Positions 57,100 through 64,000 of a stretch of 64,000 nucleotides of DNA are shown here, piece after piece. The position numbers were made by a program, and so were the translations under genes. A model generated the notes under the pieces. It was not told the origin of the DNA, ran no database searches, and saw only the letters and a list, made by a program, of their open reading frames with translations. Every line of letters begins with the position of its first letter. Positions within the stretch are counted from its first letter, which is position 1. The stretch spans positions 93,712,299 to 93,776,298 of the forward strand of contig OZ026520.1 of NCBI GenBank assembly GCA_964019695.1. The letters run 5' to 3'. The stretch comes from Loripinus fragilis. Lineage: Eukaryota > Mollusca > Bivalvia > Lucinida > Lucinidae.

Positions 57100-57342
57100 C
57101 CTCAATTGCGGATCCAGAAGGGGTTCAGAGGGTTCGCTCGAACGCCCCTCTGTACCCCCACCCCCATTTTTTAAATATTCTATGAAAATGAAATAGTTTG
57201 GTCTCAGCGATACCAAATTATTTCATTTTCATGGGATATTTGAGAAAAATGAGATAAAATCAGGAAAGCGAACCCGGGAGCGAACCCTCATCCTTTTATA
57301 CATAAGGACCCCCTTTCCAGTAATCTTGGATCCGCCCCTGTG
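57100..57342. mobile_element. hAT-type palindromic MITE, diverged copy
   Basis: GCGGATCCAGAAGGGG is mirrored by CTTGGATCCGCCCCTG. The arms share ATGAAATAGTTTGGTCTCA with 53270-53508. Confidence 0.7.
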
Positions 57343-57430
57343 CCCCTCAACTCTTTCAATGTTGGAAGGCAAAATAAAAAAGCCAATTGTCATGAGAAGA
57401 CTGTATGTAATCTGTATTCTAGATCTATAT

Positions 57431-57600
<170 letters not shown>

Positions 57601-58259
57601 GCTTTTGCCTGGAATTTTGTTAATGAAACAGTAACGGTAAACTATTGTATTGTATTGTATTGAAGCGGTTTGCCGTGTCAATAAGAAATTATTCCCACGG
57701 CGGCCGTGTCTACGGAAAGTTATTCGCCCGGCCGCCGTGGGAATAGTCACTTCGATATATTTATAAAAGGTGAAGGTCAACTGTATTTCAGCGACGAAAG
57801 TGAAAACAAAAATATAAATAACGTATGAACTCTCTATTTCTTTACGTTTGAGATTATATATGAACACACCCTTAAAGAGACCCATGTACGATAGACTGTC
57901 TTTTTTTCAAATACCATCCAATCCAACAAAATATATGATACATAGCGTAATGCAATATGTTTTCGTGGTTTTACAGTCACACTGGAAAACGGTGGTTGAC
58001 AAAACACGGACTGGTTACGGACCACCATAAAACCATGGACAAAAGTACAAAACACAGACCAAAGTACACACTAATGGACCAATATTCACGGACTGATCTG
58101 ACAAAACTGGGACCATCGCGGACAACTTCCTTGACAGAAAAATAACGTTACATGGCGAACGTTACCTTGTAACGTCACGTCGTCATAGATACTTACGTTT
58201 CAGTCATGAAAGTTCAAATAATTAAGATATGGAACTCGAAATACCCACTCCTGAGCCTG

Positions 58260-59345
58260 TTATGGTCTGGCACCAGGAGCCGCTCACAAGGTTGGGCAGA
58301 AAATTCCACCCCGGTATTTTCCGGCATGGCAAAAAAGGCTCAGGTGGCAAATAATGGCAAATATAACTTTCTTGCCGCGAAGTACTGGCTAATATGATTT
58401 TTAGCACTAAAATGCAGCAGATATCCGTATGAAGTTGACTTAAAATAGTATAATTTAACTAAATGTATTGAATATGAGGCTACAATATCAGCATAAATCC
58501 TTTGAATACATTTAAACATGTTGAAACAGCCAAAAATGAATCTTAGACTGAAATTTTGAAATAATTTTTAACAATAAATAGTATCTTTAGCCCCTATAAT
58601 GCTGAATATTTTATGTAATACACAGTAACCTACGCAGTAACCTACACAGTAACACTTCTCCCAAATTTAATCCTGTTCAGCTTTTTTCAATTAGTGTGGA
58701 AAATAGTGTGGATCCTGTGGCTTCTCAAAGAAACCAGCTGATCAGGATCTAGTGTTTTCAAAAACGGATTAAACAGGACAATGGTCAATTCTGGATCCAG
58801 CAGGACAAGGGTTTATTCTAATTTGACCTTTAATTGTTGAGAAAATTAATCTGTGTACCTGGCAATAGTTTGACACCTGTGCCTGTCATAAATTGTTTAA
58901 ACCACACATCTCCAGCAAACTTATTCAGGCTTATTATATAGCCAGGGGCAAGGATGAACAATAGGATGTCCTGCTTGACTTCATATTTTAACTTAGGTCA
59001 ATTAAAGTTCAGGTGACAACAAACAGGGGTGTCTTTAATTGAGTTATAGTACAGATCTATAACTCTTCTAAATTCACTTATTAAATTTAAATGTTTAAAG
59101 AATTAGACTTATACGGTATACTTAAACTAAGATAATTTTAGCTGATAGCCTGATAAACTAGTAGAAATGAAAAATTATGTCAAATAACCTCTAGTATTGA
59201 AATGACCAATCCAAATGTGGAAGGTTGTAAATCATATTTGCCAGTATTTTCCATTATTTGCCAGTATTTCCTGGTAAATGCCACTAGCATGGCAAATATG
59301 CTTATTTGCCGGCATTTTCCCAACCTTGGCGGCTCACCATACAGT
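58260..59345. mobile_element. Possible 1.08-kb element with GAGCCGC...CAAGGTTGGG ends
   Basis: At the left, GAGCCGCTCACAAGGTTGGG leads into words like GGTATTTTCCGGCATGGCA. At the right these are mirrored (TTGCCGGCATTTTCCCAACC, TTGGCGGCTCACC), with several TTTGCCAGTATTTCC words. Interior AT-rich, no gene. Confidence 0.6.
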
Positions 59346-59679
59346 TGGTAGATCATTTCAAGGTTTTTGTATCACAAATGTACAGCTACAATGCCATTTA
59401 GACCAAAAGACGGAGAAGTCTATACATACAGACCCAACGACAAAGTACTGATAAAAGCTTGTGTTAAAAGTTACAGGCATTCCAATATTTTGTACATGTC
59501 GCATGCTAGAACACGACTTCATGTTTAACACGGCTTCATGTTTACATGTACAGAAGGTAAAAAATGGCTCCATCCTAGCTGTCAACTTATCACCCGAACT
59601 CGGCGCCAAATTCGATTTTAATAAAATGCCTGGATTGTAGATCTTAAATGATATCATTCTTTGTTGTTTTTTTCTCCAG

Positions 59680-60060
59680 GGACCATTCTATTCACGGACC
59701 ATTCCATTCACAGACCATTACATTCACGGACCATAGTCAAACTATATCCACGGACATTTCATTCACGGACCATTCCATTCATGGACCAACCTTAAATTAT
59801 AATGCACCTTGAATGTTTACAATCACCATTGATGGACCATTGCATTCATGTACAAGCCAATTAAATGCTAACAATCACCATTCAGGTACCATTCCATTCA
59901 CGGACCTTTAAGCTCAACATTCACGTACCATTCCATTTACAAACCATTCCATTCACAGACCTATAAGCTACAGACTAACGTCCATTACCGCTAACATGCC
60001 CATCAAATGCTAACAATCACAGATTTGGGTTCATTACGGACCATAAGGGTTAATAAAACA
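59680..60060. repeat. Irregular GGACCATTCCATTCAC array
   Basis: About ten copies of GGACCATT or ACGGACCAT with ATTCAC spacers occur in 380 bp. Similar words (ACGGACTGGTTACGGACC, AATGGACC) occur at 57995-58110, so the two may be ends of one composite unit. Confidence 0.7.
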
Positions 60061-61987
60061 ATAAACAGATCTCAATAAAACTTTATTCTTTACCATTTTT
60101 TCTAATGGTCTGTGAGTCCGCATTTTGTCAATGGGCTGGGAAAGCTCACCTGGCCCGGAGGCGGACACCGTAAGGATTGACAGCTTTTTCTTGATTCGGT
60201 TGGTTGTGTGGTGCGTGGCTGTTTTTTCTTTCTTTAGGAACTGGCTCGATCGGTACGGATCATTTCACCAGGGAGTGCAAATTTTATAATTTTGAAAAAA
60301 AAATCTTTCGGCTGTGCTTTTTAATGATTTAGGAGTGCCCTTAACTCCTCAGTGGTCTGGGAATAAACCACCGAAGGAGAAAGACTATTCCACTGTGGAA
60401 TACACCAGAGAAAAAAAAAGAGGCATTCAGGGCATCACTGTATGTCTGGTATCTACAATTTTGGGCACTGTGTGATGGCCCCTGTGTGATGACCTGGTAG
60501 ATTTCGAACTGTAAGCAGGGGTCAGGTAATGATCAAAATTTGATCAAGCCAGTAACAAGAGATAGATAGGTACTTGTCATTATCTATAGACACAGCACCA
60601 CAATGTATCTTATGAAAGAGAAGCAGGGAGGAGAGATCCCTACGGGCCTCAAGAGACGGCCACTCAAGCTCATCAAGCATCTCGCTGACACTACTTGCGT
60701 TTGGCCATCTCCTGCAGGTCCCTCAGGGAATCTGCCTTAGCTAGATACACGTCGAAGAGCGAGGTGTGACTCATATTCTATTTTTTTCAATTGTGAAGTA
60801 GTCTCAATTTTTTTTTATCACCGGAACTAAATAAAACAAGTGCCCTTTTTTCTATTTCCATTTTGACCTGTCCGGCTGAAAAAGGTGCATTTTTCGCGTT
60901 GTTTTATACAAAATTGGGAAGAAAAATGAAATAGTCCTGGAATAGTCCTGGTATTCTGTTTTCCCATTTCCGTACATACCCTGTATGGCTACTTGCAGGC
61001 TTTAATTCTGCAACCCGGAGTGTAGAAAGTACACCTGCCAATTATGCTCGTGAGGGCGTCAGGCAGTATTTGATTCTTAAATATGTACCTGTGCCTCATA
61101 TATACAACAATACACTGGGATTCTTGTGTAATCAACTTTCATGAGCTGCACTGTAAGATTGAGTGCATGTATATAGATTAGGTTGATTTAGCAGGGTTCA
61201 CACAGGCTTGAAAAGTACTTGAGTATATAGGTTTGTCTTGAAAAGTCCCTGAAAATTAAATTTGCCTTGAAAAGTACTTGAAAGACACTCAAATGCCTTG
61301 AAAAGTCCTTGAATCATACCCTGTAAATGCTGCACCAAATAAAGGCACCACAATTTTATACTCATTTTTCCAAAATTATATCTTTAGTAATGCAGTCTAA
61401 CATTTCAAAAATGGAATTTTAACGTGTAAATCAGTATTTTTCATAAGTTTTCAGTACTTGAAAAAAGAAGAAAACTCTTTTAGAAGTCCTTGAATTTTAC
61501 ACACACTTGCCTGTATGAACCTTGTTTAGGATCATTATTAACTCTTTCCTTGCTAGCAGCGACTTTCGTTATTTTGTTTTACTGACAACTTTCCCAAACA
61601 GATTGGACCAGATCATGACCAACACAACATGGGACCTGATCTGGATTCAAACCGTTCGAAGCTCTAACTGTGTTCCTGAAAGAATTTTTTTAAAAAGCGA
61701 ATTTTGAAAAAAGTTAGCATACGATAACAAAAGCATAAAAAATTGCCTTGCATGCAAAGAGTTTCGGTAAATGTTCTAAATTTTGAACACTAGTTGCCCG
61801 CAAAAAAGGCCTAGACAAACAGCACAGACCCAGATCAGACTGCTTCTGAGGAAGCAGTCTGATCAGGGTCTTCCCTGTTTGCTGTTCTGGCAAGCATTTT
61901 ATGAATTCTAGCCCTAAAAACCAGGAAGGGGAAAAGTTTGAAAATTTGGAATGTTTACAGTAAGCAATGTGTTTTTTCCCTCACCAG
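60060..61987. other. Upstream flank of CIAPIN1 coding exon
   Basis: No exon is pinned down. It holds a CTTGAAAAGTCCTTGAA dispersed repeat (61195-61510), a CTCTTTCCTTGC-type MITE (61538-61765) and a hairpin GATCAGACTGCTTC/GAAGCAGTCTGATC (61815-61885). The noncoding first exon and promoter implied by the acceptor at 61987 could be anywhere in or beyond this stretch. Confidence 0.5.
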
Positions 61988-62153
61988 GTCTTTGCTATGG
62001 AAGGTATAGACGTTTCGGCAGGTCAGACAGTACTTATACTGTGGTCTGGACAGTCCCCGTCGGAGGATCTACAGGACACGGTCACTGACCTTCAGAAGAG
62101 AGTACAAGATAATGGAAGAATTCAAGTGGAGCACATTGATCGTCTTGCTTTAG
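61988..62153 (+). CDS. CIAPIN1: CIAPIN1/anamorsin, first coding exon (gene continues right)
   Basis: An acceptor (CTCACCAG) at 61987 precedes an exon whose ATG is at 61997. It encodes MEGIDVSAGQTVLILW, then SPSEDLQDTVTDLQKRV and GRIQVEHIDRLAL, and ends in phase 1 at the donor GTATTG. This fits the start of the N-terminal methyltransferase-like domain of anamorsin, the Fe-S protein that works with NDOR1/Tah18 to supply electrons for cytosolic iron-sulfur cluster assembly. The Fe-S motifs lie in the C-terminal half, outside the window. The bases before the ATG show at least one upstream noncoding exon. Later exons were not found before 64000. Confidence 0.82.
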
Positions 62154-62196
62154 GTATTGAACCCTTATCCGGCTGAGATCCCTGATTTACAGTAAA

Positions 62197-62407
62197 GCCT
62201 TCTTAGCCCTTTACTCATTAATAAGGCCTTTTGGCGCCTTTGAAATATCATGTTTTTGAAAATATGATGGAAAATGGGGCTCCATTTTCCATAATATTTT
62301 CAAAAGTATTCAAAACTTAACTTAAATTTTTCTTGAAGTTTTTCAACGTTGTCTAAAAATAGAAAATGATGTCATGATCTAAAAATAGCCTATGGACTAA
62401 AGGGTTA
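62197..62407. mobile_element. MITE with CCCTTTACTC ends, uninterrupted relative of 1106-1600
   Basis: It runs from TTAGCCCTTTACTC to GACTAAAGGGTTAA, with an internal GAAAATGGGGCTCCATTTTC hairpin. It shares TCTAAAAATAGAAAATGATG and CATGATCTAAAAATAGCC with 1555-1590. It lies in CIAPIN1's first coding-exon intron. Confidence 0.72.
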
Positions 62408-62769
62408 AGTGGTAACTCAAACTATGACCCCAAATGTTCTCAAGACCATTAATTACTTAATGCCGGTCAAAAGTATTGCAGAATGCACTGGTGCATTCTG
62501 CAATACCGACCTGGACTAAGCTGCAACCTATCTTTAAGACCTTTGTTTTGACTTTTTTCATGAAAATTAAATTACCCAGAAGGCAAAGGGTAAGGTTTAT
62601 TTCATGGAATTGCATTTGTTGTTCAGCAAAGCTTGGTAAAAGGATATTTTAGCATTGATTTTTTTTTTCAAATGCCAATAAGCATGAAAAATTCAGTTGG
62701 TGGTAAAATTTTTAATTCTCTTTGTAGTTTTACATTGAGACATTGATTGTAATTTTAAACCTTAAAGCG

Positions 62770-62960
62770 CCAATCACGACTGCAGCAGACAACAAATTTT
62801 GTGACATCTTCCCTAGTTTTCGACAAAAGTACGGTATGATATTTCATGAGAATCTTCTGCTGACAGACGATTCTCATGAAATATCATACTTTTTTGGTTA
62901 TATTTGAAAAAAGCGGCAAAATTTGAAATTGTCGTCCGCTGCAAATTATAGGTGGGGCTT
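62770..62960. mobile_element. Hairpin MITE in CIAPIN1 intron
   Basis: GTATGATATTTCATGAGAAT pairs with ATTCTCATGAAATATCATAC around CTTCTGCTGACAGACG. Outer GCAGCAGACAACAAATTTTG pairs loosely with AAATTGTCGTCCGCTGC. Confidence 0.7.
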
Positions 62961-63454
62961 TATGTGTTAAACCTGGATCAACCTTTGGTTAAGACATTAA
63001 TGGCTGTATGTATTTTTCAAAACTTTTCTGGAAAATAGTGTTGTTTTTGTCTGTTTGTTTTTTTTTTCAGTTTATAAATCAATACATTTGTAAAACCCTT
63101 TTAAAAGGGCCTCTATGAGAAAACCTGATCTTGATGTATGTGCTTAACAAAGGCCCTGCACATCTGTACAGTTTGATTAGCACCTTTGTTATTCACCCTC
63201 TAAAATTATACACTGTACACATAAGAACTAAGTATTCTTAGTTTCTGTAGCTATTTAGCAGTTTTCTTTGAGCATTATCTTGTTTTGATTCTTTGCGCCC
63301 CAGTCTCTTAAGCAAGCCAGTTTTGTTTTTGAAAAGTAAGTTACACATTGCTTGATCCAGAAGGGGGACAGGGGGTTTGGACCCCTTCCCTCCTGAAACA
63401 TCAAAAAGCTATAGGGTTCCTTAGCAATACCGGTCCAGATTGCTAGCATTCTAT

Positions 63455-63600
63455 TTTGGGCCATTATGGGCCAGCCAGTAAAACTCCATTTAAATGGCAT
63501 TTCGCTGGCTGGCCAATAATCATAAGTACCAACAACATCTGTTTTGGGTTGAGAAATAAGAAAATTAAATTTTTGTTACGCACTCTTAACTAAAGTCCTG
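63455..63600. mobile_element. H1 arm joined to the CCATTTAAATGG palindrome
   Basis: The palindrome GGCCAGCCAG...CTGGCTGGCC, with centre CCATTTAAATGGCATTTCGC, leads into the H1 right arm TTGGGTTGAGAAATAAG. The same centre occurs at 48918-48955 inside the foldback element, which suggests modular exchange of hairpin centres. Confidence 0.65.
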
Positions 63601-63631
63601 AAATCAGTATACAAAACATAACGAAAATAAA

Positions 63632-63873
63632 TGAGCCACGACATGTTATTTCCAACAATGTGGCATTTTGACATGAATAGACATACTCAGATGAGCCTGT
63701 GCAGCCTCCTAGTAAGCTTAGAAACTCCAAATGATGTTCGGTCAGTAGCTTAACAACCATAGAATATTCAAGCGACTAGCAAAGACTCTGATCAGACTGC
63801 GCATATGCGCAGGCTGTTCTGAGCCTTTGCTGGTAGCACAATACCATTGTTGGAAATCTCATGTCACAGCTCA
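63632..63873. mobile_element. About 240-bp MITE, 29-bp TIR starting TGAGCC
   Basis: The left TGAGCCACGACATG then TTTCCAACAATG is mirrored by CATTGTTGGAAA then CATGTCACAGCTCA. The centre has GATCAGACTGCGC/ATGCGCAGGC. Single-ended copies are at 7078-7230 and 56961-57098. The fragment at 41070-41110 may be related. Confidence 0.78.
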
Positions 63874-64000
63874 AATGGACTTCTGACACATTATCAAGTC
63901 ACTTTACTCAAATGGATTGCTTAACTTTATCGCCTATGGAACATTATCAGGTGTTTTAATATTTTGATCAGTGTTTGATTGTCTCAGCAGAGCTACTGTT

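Noticed and set aside
62154..64000. Second coding exon of CIAPIN1
   Set aside because: No phase-1 exon with the expected methyltransferase-like continuation was found. The stretch holds two MITEs, a hairpin element and a palindrome.

Overview
The window is animal nuclear DNA: AT-rich, intron-containing and crowded with short inverted-repeat transposons, tRNA-derived SINEs and non-LTR retrotransposon fragments. The repeat complement looks like a bivalve mollusc, although no search could be run to name the species. One assembly gap of 200 N lies at 41126-41325.

Two protein-coding genes can be recognised, and both are only partly inside the window. On the minus strand, from about 27.3 kb down past the left edge, lies the gene for the splicing factor SPF45/RBM17. 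I could place eight consecutive coding exons, from the start codon (27294) through the G-patch (1622-1773). All splice sites and reading phases agree, and one exon is only 31 nt. The C-terminal RRM/UHM part must lie left of base 1. On the plus strand, 61988-62153 is the first coding exon of CIAPIN1/anamorsin, which continues to the right. The two genes are divergent, with about 34.7 kb of transposon-rich DNA between their start codons.

The standout feature is inside RBM17. Coding exon 3 (99 nt, 33 codons, phase 0 at both ends) has been amplified with 26 nt of flank into a 125-bp tandem array of about 69 full copies (15.17-24.54 kb). Every copy normally keeps an AG acceptor and a GTGAGT donor. 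Only the copy nearest exon 2 has a real polypyrimidine tract; the others are separated by 26-nt pseudo-introns. SPF45 is itself a splicing factor linked in human cells to short introns with weak polypyrimidine tracts, so splicing of this array could feed back on its own gene. A second array (51 bp, about 30 copies, 10.39-11.91 kb) sits directly upstream of exon 5. It is open on the coding strand, in frame with exon 5, for its exon-proximal part.

Layout: 1-27.3 kb, RBM17 with introns full of MITEs, SINEs and the two arrays. 27.3-38 kb, mixed repeats, including a LINE remnant with an intact RNase H domain (30.8-32.6 kb) and a second RT remnant (34.5-35.3 kb). 38.7-40.5 kb, a 1.7-kb inverted-repeat element. 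42.96-43.3 kb, a Penelope-like fragment. 44.55-49.91 kb, a 5.36-kb foldback-type element with an 8-bp target duplication, carrying a satellite rich in nuclear-receptor half-sites. 50.9-55.8 kb, two TA-flanked Tc1/mariner-type elements and several MITEs. 56.0-56.5 kb, an internally deleted LINE with a 2A-like motif. 57-62 kb, microsatellites and word-array repeats leading to CIAPIN1.
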